The notes under the pieces are model-generated. The model worked only from the letters and a program-made list of their open reading frames with translations, was not told where the DNA came from and did no database searches. Made by a program: the position numbers and the translations under genes. Below, piece after piece: positions 21,008 to 32,692 of a stretch of 64,000 nt of DNA. Positions within the stretch are counted from its first letter, which is position 1. Each line of letters opens with the position of its first letter. Origin of the DNA: Nemophila menziesii (lineage: Eukaryota; Streptophyta; Magnoliopsida; Boraginales; Hydrophyllaceae); NCBI GenBank assembly GCA_029959085.1, contig JARWIR010000008.1:3410001-3474000 (forward strand), written 5' to 3'.

Positions 21008-22150
21008 ATAATGGTTTAGCCAAAACTACAAATTCAACCAATAATGATTGTACTGTTTGTACCCCATTCTTAAGATTTTATTTTCATACATTTAAGATCA
21101 ATGGCGACTAATAAAAATTTATATAAACTTGTAGAATTATGTAAAACACAGAGATTTTCCAAATTTATTAGGGATTTTATTTCTAGGCAGATGAAGTTTG
21201 AAAAAGTCGCCCACTAGTCAATATTATCCAGTTGATAATTTGAAGAATTCAAGGTAAAAGCTCCTAAATGAAAATCCCTCGTGCTACGATAATTGTGGTT
21301 CTTGATGAAGTTATATGCCATGAATAAATAACCGTCACATATGGTCAGTATTCTTGGTTAATTTGGACCACACATGGAAATTTCGCCCCTGTGTCAATTA
21401 TAAACTTTTCACAACCCACTTATTTAAGGAAATCTTTGCATAAAATTGGAAAAAGTTTTTAATATCGTCAATTATTTTACTTTTTGTTTTAGCATACAGT
21501 GTGTCTAGCTTAACTTCCTTTTCTTTGTCTCCTCTCTGAGTTTAGGTGGTTGGGGGGTGAATTGATCAGCCAAAGCCTTTTAGGCGAAGAGATTGAGTAG
21601 TTGAACCACGGTTCTTTATTTTTATTTTTTTAAGCTGTAGGACCTCCTAATTTTAATTAAACACCACCATAAGCCACAAATTTATCCAACCAGTATCACT
21701 TAAACATTTTTATTGTATAACTTCGAAATGCAAAATCTATGAAGATTTTCCACAACTTAACAATAAAGATATAGTGTACTTCCTGGAACTAATTCTAAAT
21801 TCTTGTGGATCCAGAGATCTTTCTTCATGATTTTGGTTTGTTTCAAAGAGATAAGAGAAATCGTGTTTCAAAATATATACTTTTTGAGTAGTAACAACAC
21901 ACTATGTAGATATAGTATTACTCTGTAGCATGATATTCCTCAATATAAATTCAAAAAGTTCCATTAAAACAAATATCAAAGACATAACTAATTCACAACA
22001 ATAATCAATCAACTCAAGTCAATATATAGAAACTAACAATGGGCCTTCACTTGCTTCATTATTACGTGACCCACTCTTTTACATGTGTTGAATCATATCA
22101 AGAAACTTAGGATGTTCATATATGATTCTATAAGTAGTTGCATCCACTGA
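21008..22150. other. AT-rich spacer, no gene seen
   Basis: No coding frame or repeat family recognised. It is collinear with 57632-58778 and would be an intron-like or intergenic part of the PPR locus. Confidence 0.5.
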
Positions 22151-22770
22151 TTATCCATTTTTTCTCATTTCCTTAACTGATTCAATTGCCTCTTCATACT
22201 TTTTTTTCTTCAGAAAACCTTGAATAATAACAGTGTGGGTCACACTAATTGGGGCGAAACCCTTTTTCTTCATACTTGAGACCCACTCTTTTTCATCTTC
22301 GAACATTCCTTTGTAAAAAAGTCCACCTATCATGATATTATGGGTACATATATTAGACTGTATACGTTTTGTTGATAGCTAGTTAAAAATATCCATTGCA
22401 GCATCAAATTGTCCATATTTACGTAATCCATGAATAATAGTATTACAAGTAGCAAATCGAGAGCCTTTAGTGTATGTCCAAGTTTACAAAGCCCATTTTG
22501 CACCACCCCAAAAGTAACTTCACTCGGCTCACAAATTTTTTCCCTTCTTAACCTTTTAAACAACTCTACACCCTCTTCTCCGTCATCTTTGAATAGAGAA
22601 AGAGCATAAGGATAATTTTTCGTCTTCACAACTGTATTCAATAGCTTAGTGTAGTCTGTAACAGTAAGCTTGGGTCGCGTTCAGATCATTTCACTCACAG
22701 TTAAACGAGCATCTTTGACACTATTGATATTAGCAAAAGATAAAATTGAAGAATAAAAGAAGATGGGAAA
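22151..22770 (-). pseudogene. PPR gene remnant, copy in P1
   Basis: Minus strand. It begins around VKDARLIVSEM and LLNTVVKTKNYPYALSLF, then GVELFKRL and CEPSEVTFGVVQNGLCKLGH, continuing after a frameshift as TIIHGLRKYGQFDA, NIMIGGLFYKGMFEDE and KKGFAPISVTHTVIIQGFL. These are repeated PPR units of the P class. Relative to 58779-59445 about 82 bases are missing after GEEG-type sequence, between two TCTT words. Frameshift and stops make it a pseudogene. The motif style resembles Rf-type PPR genes, which often occur in clusters; that is inference. Confidence 0.75.
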
Positions 22771-22894
22771 AGGTTTATCGATTGTGTTGATGGAAGAAAG
22801 AGAAGATCTAAAGAAGAACAAATAAGAACAAATCGATGAACCATTCAGCTTCATGAAGTTATGCCTTCAAATACTGACGTGAGCAGGAAATAAT

Positions 22895-23190
22895 TTGTAT
22901 AGGAATAACCCTTCTTTAGCTGACAATCGGGGATATTTGGCGATATAGAGGGAATTTTTTTATGTGTATTTGTAGGGACATGTGTGGTGGAATCATCGTT
23001 CACGTCTGAGTTATGTGTTCTTTTTAATTTAGTCTCAGAATGACAAGCTAGAGAGGTTTCTTTAAATTGAGCACTAAGATAGACTCAAGATAGCTACAGG
23101 TGATCATGAAAGGAGGTATAATAAGAATCGATTTAATGTGGATATCAAGCATAGGAACACAAGGCTCAAGGTTGACTATAAATCAAAACC
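22895..23190. repeat. Recurring ~300-bp module, copy 2
   Basis: Begins near TTGTATAGGAATAACCC and contains TGTATTTGTAGGGACATGTG and TCAGAATGACAAGCTAGAG. It precedes the complete minus-strand LTR-like block. Confidence 0.6.
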
Positions 23191-23512
23191 AAAAAGTTAG
23201 CTTCCCCACAAGTGCAAGTAATATAATTAGTAAGTAAATCGTCTCAACATGAAATAGATAATTAATAAATTACTTAGTTTTAGGATATACTATTTACGCC
23301 TAGTAAAAATGCTAGACACTTATTCTAGCACCTCAGTCATCGTGCAAGAGGCGCCTACCCCGCCTAGACGCGAATTAATAGCAAAAAATATCCTCCTAGA
23401 TCCTTTTTTTTCTTACTCTCTAGAATTTTAGAATTGATATTATAACTCTAGTTTAAGTGTTTATACACTTACAATAGTTTTGTTAAATGAATAAATAATC
23501 ATAATTATCACA

Positions 23513-23550
<38 letters not shown>

Positions 23551-25019
23551 CTAAATATATAAATTATATAGCGGTTTTCAAAACCGCCTAATCCTGTCCA
23601 TGCCCCATGTAAGCCTAGACGCTAGGCCCCAAAAATTAGTTCTACAACATAGGTTCTAGGTTCGTTTAAACGTTGTTAAAACAAAAGACAGAAAAAGTAA
23701 ATTATTTTTTGTTCAGTTTTCTTGTTAAAAAACTAAGACGAATACAAAATGAAACCATTATTAGCTAAAATAAATTAAATCTAAAAGTGTTTCAAGAGTA
23801 GATAGAGTAACTAGAGAATTGTTAGTAATCTTCAATAGACACGATTTAACATTTCTTAATTTAAGGACGAATTTCGTATTTAACCACTAATCGAGATTCA
23901 ACTATCCTCTTAAGTCCATTTTGGGTAGATAAGGGGTTTCCCTTGGCACTCTAACGACCTCTGTAGAGGGACATTACCAAGTATTGGGACGAATAGACAA
24001 TAGTCATGTTCATTGTTTGATTAGTTAAGATCTCTCAGTTCACTAACACATACCAAACGAATATAAATTATGCTTCACCACTCAACCCCCTACCGGACAA
24101 TGTTTTGGTTTCTTTACTAACCAACAACTTTATCAAAGGATTAGGCTCACACAATTAACAAATTTATATTCAATGGAAATAACACAAATCCATTTAAATT
24201 TAAAATCTCAAATTAATAGAAAATCATGAAATCATTATCTAAGGTTCACACCCTTACGATTCTCAAGTATTATGAAATTAGATCATAACGGAAAATAGAA
24301 AAATCAATGCAATTAATATCATGACTAAAGAAAGAACTAAAAAGACAGAAGAATTGGATTAGTTAAGGGAATAAACGGTGTTGGTCTTGACCTCCAACTC
24401 TTGTCTCCTTACTCTCCACGTTTCTAACTCTTGAATATAATGAGTAACATGTTTTGATGGACAGAATAAGTATATAGGATCTGAAAAATGTTTTAACTCA
24501 TTTGGGCCAACTTAAGTGAGTTAAAATTGGCATAGTGGACTTTTCTTACGTCTTTGAATCTTTTCAGAAAACTGGCATTACATTCGCCTCTTAACTCGGA
24601 TTTGGACTCCCTTTTTACCACCTGCACTAGACTCTTAAATCTATTTTACGTGTATATATCACGAGCTAATTCACTACTAATTATTTTTATTATTTTTGCA
24701 AGTCGGTAGAAGTATTTTCTTGAGACTTTTTATTGAGTTTAACTAGAATTCTTGGCTCCTTTTGTGACTTGATTTGGGTTTATTATTCAATTTTAGAAGT
24801 CTTGGTTTCATATTGAGCTCTAACACCATCCATGTACTGAGGAGTTTCACACCTAAAACACAAATTACCTAAAAAATGTTTCAAACATTTAATCATCCTA
24901 GATTAAACCACTAAATCAAAATATATCAAATACAAGGGATAAACATTGGATTAAGCACTAAAAACACTATCAAATGATGTCTCGAGAATGTATTAACCTA
25001 TCACAAAAGGCAAGACATC
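23190..25019 (-). repeat. Athila-type solo LTR (minus strand), about 1.8 kb
   Basis: On the minus strand it starts TGATGTCTTGCC at 25019, like the E1/E2 LTR start, and ends near CACTTGTGGGGAAGC at about 23200. No internal region is attached on either side. It carries the GC-palindromic insertion and a (TA)n run at about 23519-23549. Its sister is 59890-61708. Ends at the left side are approximate and no target duplication was found. Confidence 0.6.
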
Positions 25020-25141
25020 AATTTAGCACAGATGTATGCTCATGCGTAGGGGTAAGGAGATTGATCGTAGATTGGTAATTTCAGAGAAAAATTGCTTTGT
25101 AAAATAGGTAAAGTACTTTGTGAGGATTATTTTTTATTTAT

Positions 25142-26640
25142 ATGAATGTTATAGACATAACTCTATTTTAGCCAGCAATGGTGGTTGTTTTGTAATATAG
25201 ATGAAATGTTTTTATGTGGATTTGCAAGGTCTTGTGTGGTAGAATATGTTGTCACGTGTGGTCACGTCGGAGTTATATGCTTTTCATTTAGTCTCGGGAT
25301 GACAAAGTAGTGAATTTTCTATAGGTTAAGTATTGAAATATATTACGAGAATCGCGGTGTTAGTGAAGAACAATTTAAACACACAGGATTCAAGGTAGTG
25401 CGTATTTATAAAGAGTCCAATTTATGCATATATTGATTAATTAAGGCAGGATTAAAGTTAAAGACAAAACTAGTGGAATATGCGATCCTCCATATAACTT
25501 ATGTTGAGTACTTATGAGGGATAAGATTAAATGGACAACAGGTAAAATTCTTTTAAACAAGTCCAAACAGAGAAATATCTAAAATAAGAGTACTTACGCG
25601 GAAATAAGAATCTTTAAAATTGTTTCTAAAATACAGAGATTTAGTAAAATAAATCTTATGATTTTTGAGATCCAACCTTTATGGAAAAAAGAAACACATA
25701 AATGCAAATTATTGTATTTTAAAATGAATAACTACCCTATTTAAGCTTTTAAGCTCGATAAGATCATAATTGATAGACCAATATAGTTAATTAATTAACA
25801 ATTAAGTTAAAAATATCACCATGTTTTTTATTATTTGTTAAATCACAATCTTTAACGAATCAATAATAAAAAAAGATTATGTTTGAAAACTGGGTAATTA
25901 TAAAAAGAAATTAATGTGTATTATGAGAATCAATAAATAGAATTTAAAAAACCATAAAACCAAATCAATAATCTGTACCAACAAGTGAAACTAAATACAT
26001 GTAGTTACACGAAAAAGAAAAAGAGAACATATCAGTCATCCAGTTCAATTTCTACTCCCTATTGAGCTTCCTTGTATTTCCCAAGGTGTGTTATAGAGGA
26101 GGCTCTCCTTTGTTGAAATGCCATGGCCAACATCCTTTAGCATCACTCCCATCTGGAAAACTGTTTTAACCACCAAATAAATACTTTAGCAGCTTAATAA
26201 ATATATATAATAGGTATTGCCGTGTCTGAAGACACTAAGGAAAAAAAATCTGCTAATAAGCATGAACATGAACAAAATTATGCAATCATGGTTTACAGAA
26301 ATCTAATGAAGTTTCCAAGTTATCAAACACTAACTAATCATAAAATCAGTGTATTATTTATCAAACAATCTGCCGCCAAGGATCTGAGCCTGGAAACTCT
26401 TCATATTTATTCATAATTGTAAATATATACATCCGAAAATCATCACTGTTGTTGATTATTGATTGAATATCACGACCACCGATCTAATAAGGACACTATA
26501 TGGATTTTTCATCGACTCAATACTGGACCCCACATCAGAGTTTGTTATACTCTTCTCCCCTTGAACCCGTGGTGATGTAGGTAGGGTCCGCATAATTTGT
26601 CACTCGATATTCAAATAAAGCTATCATTCTGCAGATAAGT
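25142..26640. repeat. Recurring module copy 3 and downstream unit, no intact gene
   Basis: Starts GAATGTTATAGACATAACTC. The whole stretch is similar to 48989-50080 and 61831-63390. Near 26090-26160 all copies keep a short conserved piece with GCCATGGCCAACATCC. A 64-codon frame at 26222-26416 recurs at 62930-63124, but most differences change amino acids, so I do not call it a gene. Confidence 0.5.
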
Positions 26641-26643
26641 AAT

Positions 26644-26823
26644 TGTTGTAATATAGAAGGATAAGAAAACAATATTTATTGATCTGATGAATAGAATGTT
26701 ACAAACATCAGTTTTTATAAAACCTAAATGTAACTGCCAATCTAATAACTGCTAACGGCTATATAATTTGAATATTTAAACATTTGAATATTTAAACTAC
26801 AGTCCTAAACACTTATTTCAACA
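26644..26823 (-). repeat. Copia element 3' LTR
   Basis: 180 bases, nearly identical to 28531-28710. Preceded on the minus strand by the purine tract. Confidence 0.93.
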
Positions 26824-26835
26824 CTCCTCCTTGTT

Positions 26836-28486
26836 TTAGGAACTGCAAACTCCAAGCTTACTGCGTAGAAACTCAAACTTTGTGACAGGCAATGGCTTGG
26901 TAAAGATATCTGCAATTTGATTGTCAGTGTTGCAGTAGATAAGAACAATATCTCCATCCTTTTGCACATCATTTAAGAAAAACAGCTTTATGTTGAAATG
27001 CTTAGTTTTTCCATGGAATACCGGATTGTGAGAGATAGCACTGGCAGCCTGATTATCAACAAATATTTTTGTCTCTTCTTTTTGCTCAAAATTAAGATCA
27101 AACAATATTTTTCATAACCATAAAGCTTGATTTACAGCGGAAGTTGCAGCCACAAATTCTGCTTCTGCAGTTGATTGAGCAACTGTATCTTGTTTCTTCG
27201 AGCCCCAACAGAAAACACCTGAACCGAAAGTGAAACAATATCCTGATGTGCTTTTCATATCATCAAAAAACAACCTTATAGCCCTTTTCAATTAATTGTC
27301 CAACACTCAACAAGTTTTGGTTGATTTCAGGAACATACAACACATCAGAAATATACTTTGTACCAAAGAAACTAGAAATTGCAATTGTACCTTTTCCTTT
27401 GACATCTATGTAATCTCCATTACCAATTCGAACTTTTGATTTGTTGGTGCTCCTTAATTCTTTAAACAACTCTTTGTCATATGTCATGTGGTTAGTACAA
27501 CCACTATCAATGAGCCAAGCTTCTTTTGATTCAATGCTTGAAAAATATTTTGCAACAAATAATTGATCCTCTTCAACTTCATCAGCAATTTGGGCATTAG
27601 CATCATATTGTTTATTTTTTGTTTTGCATATGATTGCATCATGTCCCATCTTGTTTCATTTTGAACATTTTGAGGTTTTGCATATAACTGCTTCATGTCC
27701 CATCTCATTGCATTTGGAACACTGGGCATCCGGCCTTCTCCAACACTTGAATGGTGGGTGCCCTTTCTTCTTACAATGAGAACAAAGATTATAATTACGC
27801 CTTCCCTCTTGACCTTTTTTATTTTCAGAACCTTGAAACTTTGCAGTCAATGCTCCCTCAAGTTCACCCTCATGTCTCATCGCTCTACGTTGCTCTTGTG
27901 CTTGTAGAGAATTTAACAATTCGATAAGAGTGATTTTTGACATATCCTTAGTGTTTTCTAAGGATGTAACTGTGGCTTCAAATTGTTCTGGCAATGTTAC
28001 CAGAATTTTTTCAACAATCCTTGATTCTGGAAGAGATGAACCAAGTAATCTGATTCGGTTTGCAATGTTTATCAACCTATCAGAATATTCTTTGATGGAC
28101 TCACCCTTCTTCATCTTTTGTAATTCAAAATCACGTATCAAATTTAACACTTGCATTCCACGAATTTTCTCATTTCCTTCATATTCTTTCTTGAGAGAAT
28201 CCCAAATCTCTTTTGCTGTCTTAAGAGTCATGATACTTTGCAAGACTGCTGCAAATAGACATGCTTTTACTTTTGCTTTTGCCTTTTTTGCTTTCTTTTC
28301 ATTATGAAATTTTATCTGTGCAATGGTTGGATTTTCTTGTAGTACAGGAATTTCTACTTCTTCTTCCATAACATCCCAAAGATCTAAAGCACTCAAATAA
28401 GTCTCCATACAAACTGCCCAGATTTGATAGTTTTCTCCATCAAACACCGGCGGAGCAATTGATGAAAAACTTGTTTGGCCTTCCAT
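26836..28486 (-). pseudogene. Copia gag-protease-RNase H fusion remnant
   Basis: ATG at 28486 opens a gag with the UBN2-type core (IWDSLKKEYEG, LIRDFELQKMKKGESIKEY), followed by zinc knuckles CSHCKKKGHPPFKC and CSKCNEMGHEAVIC. A third knuckle follows in the same frame, but its second cysteine codon is a stop (TGA at 27658-27656). The frame continues into the protease with active site WLIDSGCTNHMT (about 27510) and ends with LLSVGQLIEKGYKVVF. Directly after this stop comes the RNase H end (SGYCFTFGSGVFCWGSKKQ, TAEAEF, then a stop in WL*K, and DNQAASAISHNPVFHGKTKH). Integrase and reverse transcriptase are deleted, with the join at about 27263. It cannot move by itself. Confidence 0.9.
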
Positions 28487-28516
28487 GGATTCTCACACAG
28501 GTCTCCTACGAAGATT

Positions 28517-28528
28517 GCTCTGATACCA
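28517..28528 (-). other. Copia primer binding site, initiator tRNA-Met type
   Basis: TGGTATCAGAGC on the minus strand, two bases inside the 5' LTR end. Confidence 0.88.
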
Positions 28529-28530
28529 AT

Positions 28531-28710
28531 TGTTGTAATATAGAAGGATAAGAAAACAATATTTATTGATCTGATGAATAGAATGTTACAGACATCAGTA
28601 TTTATAAAACCTAAATGTAACTGCCAATCTAATAACTGCTAACGGCTATATAATTTGAATATTTAAACATTTGAATATTTAAACTACAGTCCTAAACACT
28701 TATTTCAACA
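28531..28710 (-). repeat. Copia element 5' LTR
   Basis: 180 bases, partner of 26644-26823 with very few differences, so the insertion is young. Confidence 0.93.
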
Positions 28711-29061
28711 GTAATAATGAAGGTAGTTTCGGTTAATTATTTCGTACTGTCCACTTGAATTAAGTACAAATACAACTATCTCGTGTACTTCTAATATATC
28801 GAATGCTGTTTTCTTTTTATTCGGGTTTTAAATAAAAAAAGATAAAGGATAAAGCTTCGGCCCTGATCCTTGATAAACACCAACTTTTTCCGCAAGTATG
28901 CGACTGCATTCTTGAAATTCAGCAACACCATTATACCCTGTGTCAGAATTTCAGAATTACACTGATTAATAACGCAATAATTTATAACTTTATTGAAATT
29001 AAATAATTGTAAAAAAGTACTCCACCAGGCCAGTAACAAATTAACAAAAAAAATCATGTGC

Positions 29062-29160
29062 TCAGGTTTTCTTCTTTTTGGTATTGGACCATCTAAAAAT
29101 ACTATCAGTCTCCTTATGAAGCTCGCCAAAAGTTACTTCTGCTAGCTCCTCTAAATTCTC
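29062..29160 (-). CDS. Candidate last exon (33 codons) of an unidentified gene, P1 copy
   Basis: On the minus strand an acceptor-like TGCAATTAG precedes an open stretch beginning ENLEELAEVTFGELHKE and ending SNTKKKKT plus stop. The sister at 63749-63847 keeps the same length and stop. The four base differences seen between copies all change amino acids, so purifying selection is not shown. I do not recognise the protein. The upstream exon is not identified: a nearby open piece with a donor at about 29483 (reading DANPITQITQTK) does not join in frame. Confidence 0.3.
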   Translation of the reverse strand, partial: ENLEELAEVTFGELHKETDSIFRWSNTKKKKT

Positions 29161-29645
29161 CTAATTGCAACAAAAGAAACAATACATTCAAGAATGTGTA
29201 TCTGTATTTATGTTAAACAAAAAAACCGGAGAAATTCATTACAAAAATGGCCTTATGAAGAAGATCATTTAAGACCATAGCCCTACAAAGAAACATCAAA
29301 GCTGCCTAGACTGCAATTTTTGCATAATATAGGGACCTACCAACCATTATGTTTAAGACTAATCAATAACATTGAAATTCCCGTCTCCAAATCAATGCAG
29401 ATGCACCATAAACTATTCAAAAAGGATTAAACTGTAAAAAAGATAAAACCTATATATATAAACAGATTATAATATATATATACCTGTACTTGGTCTGAGT
29501 TATCTGGGTTATAGGATTAGCATCGACAATTAGTACTTTTAATCAACAATACATGATAAAGGTGCTTTAATGAAATCTCGGCCTATATTTCCAATTCAAT
29601 TTTATTATTGGTCTTTGTGGTATACTTGACAACTTTTGAAACACG

Positions 29646-31288
29646 GGGTCTTTTGGCTATGTCGCGTTATAGAGAGACTAATGGTGCACAATTTAAATAA
29701 TAATCTAATTTAATCACGTGAGCTTACCGAGATAGACATGTTTGCCATAATCCCTACAAAATACACAAATAAATGCGTTAAGAGTAGACTACCAATGAAA
29801 AGTAGCAGATCAAAGCACCACAATCACCAGCTATTGACATACTTCCTAAACAACGAAATGTAATAATCGAAACCAAACATGAACAGTAATCAGTGGCTAT
29901 TTTCGAACCCATAGCCTCTTCAACTTAGCTCTATTTGAATCAACTAAACGTGGTTTACCTTTAGTCGGACATTTTATCGAACACCTAAACCACACTTCCT
30001 ATCACAATCGCTGCAGCATCATCTTCTTCTTACACTCATGTCAACACAATGTAAGAATGTGGTCTAAACTGTAGACATCCTTTATCGTAAACTCCTCGGG
30101 TTGTACTGCAACAAAATATAATAATGTTAGAAGCAATCATTTAAATTTAAATAGGGTGAAAAACTGGAGTGTTTTTACTTACCAATATGCTCAGGGTCTT
30201 TTGGCTATGTCGCGTAATACAGGGACTAATGGTATACAATTTAAACAATAATCTAATTTAAACACGTGAGCTTACCTATATAGACATGTTTGCCATAATC
30301 CCTACAAAATACACAAATAAATGCGTTAAGAGTAGATTACCAATGCAAAGTAGCAGATCAAATCACCACAATCAATAGTTATTGACATACTTTTTAAACA
30401 ACGAAATGTAATAATCGAAATCAAACATGAACAGTAATCAGTGGCTAATTTCGAACCCATAGCCTCTTCAACTTAGCTCTATCTGAATCAACTAAACGTG
30501 GTTTACTTTTAGTTAGACATTTCATCGAACACCTAAACCTCACTTCCTTTCACAATCGCTGCAGCATCATCTTCTTCTTACACTCATGTCAACACAATGT
30601 AAGAATGTGGTCTAGACTGTAGACATCCTTTATCTTAAACTCCTCGGGTTGTACTGCAACAAAATATAATAATGTTAGAAGCAATCATTTAAATTTAAAT
30701 AGGGTGAAAAACTGGAGTGTTTTTACTTACCAATATGCTCAGGGTCTTTTGGCTATGTCGCGTAATACAGGGACTAATGGTATACAATTTAAACAATAAT
30801 CTAATTTAAACACGTGAGCTTACCTATATAGACATGTTTGCCATAATCCCTACAAAATACACAAATAAATGCGTTAAGAGTAGATTACCAATGCAAAGTA
30901 GCAGATCAAATCACCACAATCAATAGTTATTGACATACTTTTTAAACAACGAAATGTAATAATCGAAATCAAACATGAACAGTAATCAGTGGCTATTTTC
31001 GAACCCATAGCCTCTTCAACTTAGCTCTATCTGAATCAACTAAACGTGGTTTACTTTTAGTTAGACATTTCATCGAACACCTAAACCTCACTTCCTTTCA
31101 CAATCGCTGCAGCATCATCTTCTTCTTACACTCATGTCAACACAATGTAAGAATGTGGTCTAGACTGTAGACATCCTTTCTCTTAAACTCCTCGGGTTGT
31201 ACTGCAACAAAATATAATAATGTGAGAAGCAATCATTTAAATTTAAATAGGGTGAAAAACTGGAGTGTTTTTACTTACCAATATGCTC
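29646..31288. repeat. Tandem repeat, three copies of a 548-bp unit
   Basis: Units 29646-30193, 30194-30741 and 30742-31288 start GGGTCTTTTGGCTATGTCGCG. The second and third are almost identical; the first is more diverged. On the minus strand each unit has a donor-like GTAAGT and an acceptor-like TTTGTTGCAG in front of an exon-like piece. Confidence 0.93.
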
Positions 31289-31411
31289 CAATTGAGGAAG
31301 AATCTCTGATGGTTTTTCTGGCTGTAAAGATTCACCATCTTGATCGGCTAGGGTAGAAGGTGGAGGAGGAGGAGGAGGAGGAGGAGGAGGAGGAGGCTCC
31401 GATGTTTTTTC
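31137..31411 (-). CDS. Candidate two-exon 3' end of a proline-rich protein gene
   Basis: Minus strand. A first exon-like piece (31411-31279) after acceptor-like CCCATAG encodes a proline run from a (GGA)n microsatellite and then QPEKPSEILPQLEHI, ending at donor GTAAGT. After an intron of 77 bases and acceptor TTGTTGCAG, a second piece (31201-31137) continues in frame as VQPEEFK and DVYSLDHILTLC, then a stop. The second piece lies in the 548-bp repeat, so near-copies also follow at 30653 and 30105 downwards. The joins keep phase, which supports the model, but no family is recognised and the start of the gene is not found. Confidence 0.35.
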
Positions 31412-32309
31412 CTATGGGTTTTTTGTTGCAGAGAATTCCCTCGACTAGCTTTTGATAGAGAGCGCCAGAGAATAGTTGTTTGAAAAATTAGGGATTGAAT
31501 ATAGAAAAAGGTGAGCTATCGGCGGTGAGAGAGGAGTGATGCTTGATATGGAAGGCCATCGACAATTTCATCAGAATCACCACCAAGCCTCCGTGAATCA
31601 AGACCGGAGAGATGGTTAAGCGATTGACTAAGTCATAGGAAATCACCACCACGCCTGTGAAACGAGAGAACAGAGCAGAATATTTGAGAAGAGCGTGAAG
31701 TTAATGGGCCTCGACTGATCGAGCCTGGGTTGCTTTGAAATGGCGGTGGGTGAAGATTAGGTACGACGGTGGGTGAAGATTTCTTCGGTGAGGTTATCTT
31801 CTGTAAATAATGAGACTCGCCGATGAGAACTCCTCGCCGATGATGGGGAAAAGATGTAAGGGTTTGTTCAGATGATGGTGGAGAATGGTCTTCGAGTTGC
31901 TTGAGAATGAATGATGGTGGAGAATGGTGATTCTTTGAACGGCGGTGAAAGTAGAAGACGGCTTAGGTTTTCTGAACTTTTGTGAAATGAACGGGTTCGG
32001 TTTTTTTAGTTTTCTTTTCTTTTTCTTTTGTTTTTAGTTTTGTGGATAAAAAAATTAATAAGTGGGGCCAGAATCAATCTTGGCCACCACTTAGGTTTAG
32101 CTAGATTAAATCCTGGCCACCACTTATGTGGGTAAATCTGGACCGTAGAAAAAACTCTGAAATATAATATAGATATATATATATATATATATAAATATAG
32201 AATATAATATAACATAAAATTTGCATACCACTTCAATCCAAAGGAAGTGTAGATTGGATATAGTAATACTTTTCTTTGAAAGACATTCTTATCTTTCTCT
32301 CTCGTAGTC
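31412..32309. other. Non-coding stretch between proline-rich candidate and AT-hook gene
   Basis: No confident gene. A (TA)n run at about 32168-32194 marks a breakpoint: from about 32215 the sequence is again similar to the other AT-hook block (from about 50085). The part before this has no equivalent there. Confidence 0.4.
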
Positions 32310-32692
32310 ATGGCAAACCTAGCACCACCACCTCCCACTAAGAGGCCACGGGGCCGACCACGCAAGGTGGTTACCCCAGTGCTAGCACCACCACCACCTC
32401 CCCTACTCCCATTACCTAACCCAATCATTTTCACCTCTCCGAATCTTCTTGTAAAGAGGCCAAGAGGGAGTCCTCGAAAGGTCGCCCAGCTCCACCACCG
32501 GCAGCTCCAGCTCCACTAGTAGATCCAGCTCCAATAGCGGCACACAAGACTGCTTCCTCGGGTTTCCCCGTGAAGCGTCCAAGAGGGCGCCCAAGAAAGG
32601 TGTTAGCACCAGTGGCACCACCACCACCACCACCACCAACCTATCACCTAAAATATAACAATCATGTCCGTATTATTAAGTGCAACTTATAA
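32310..32692 (+). pseudogene. AT-hook protein gene remnant, first copy
   Basis: Starts ATG at 32310 with MANLAPPPPTKRPRGRPRKV, an AT-hook core (RGRP) that binds the minor groove of AT-rich DNA. Proline-rich linkers separate a second, damaged hook KRPRGSPRK (R to S) and, after a one-base shift near 32490, a third intact hook KRPRGRPRK at about 32574-32600. Without the shift the frame would end at about 32692. It lacks a histone H1-like domain. The sister copy 50198-50563 has the second hook intact and the third one damaged. It may continue in further exons that I cannot identify. Confidence 0.6.

Larger units (their letters stand above)
26644..28710 (-). mobile_element. Ty1/copia-like element with large internal deletion
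   Basis: Two 180-base LTRs (26644-26823 and 28531-28710), both TGTTGTAATA to TTTCAACA, flanked by target duplication GTAAT (26639-26643 and 28711-28715). Primer site TGGTATCAGAGC on the minus strand at 28528-28517 matches initiator tRNA-Met. The polypurine tract AAGGAGGAG lies at about 26824-26832. The interior holds gag, protease and RNase H remains but no integrase or reverse transcriptase. The sister duplication at about 63396-63405 has the empty site with a single GTAAT, so insertion came after the duplication. Confidence 0.95.
17638..29313. repeat. Segmental duplication copy P1 (sister of 54261-64000)
   Basis: Collinear and highly similar to 54261-64000 over all its parts: LTR fragments, MAPK remnant, PPR remnants, recurring module and terminal exon-like piece. 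The main difference is the copia element 26644-28710, present only here. The sister copy runs off the right edge, so the full length of the duplication is unknown. Confidence 0.9.

Noticed and set aside
26222..26416. 64-codon frame repeated at 62930-63124
   Set aside because: No ATG start (GTG), and five of the six base differences between copies change amino acids, so there is no sign of protein selection.
28791..29129. 112-codon frame (and 63379-63816) as a gene
   Set aside because: The two copies differ by a frame shift within it. An overlapping frame ending SNTKKKKT fits an exon better.
29646..31288. CRISPR-like regular repeats
   Set aside because: The units are 548 bases and directly adjacent with no variable spacers, in plant DNA; this is an ordinary tandem repeat.
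31362..31395. (GGA)n run as a functional motif
   Set aside because: Simple microsatellite; noted only as the source of the proline run in the candidate exon. The (TA)n runs at about 23519, 32168, 60228 and 62882 are likewise simple repeats.
32006..32639. Minus-strand glycine/valine-rich frames opposite the AT-hook genes
   Set aside because: They are mirror readings of the proline-rich AT-hook coding strand.
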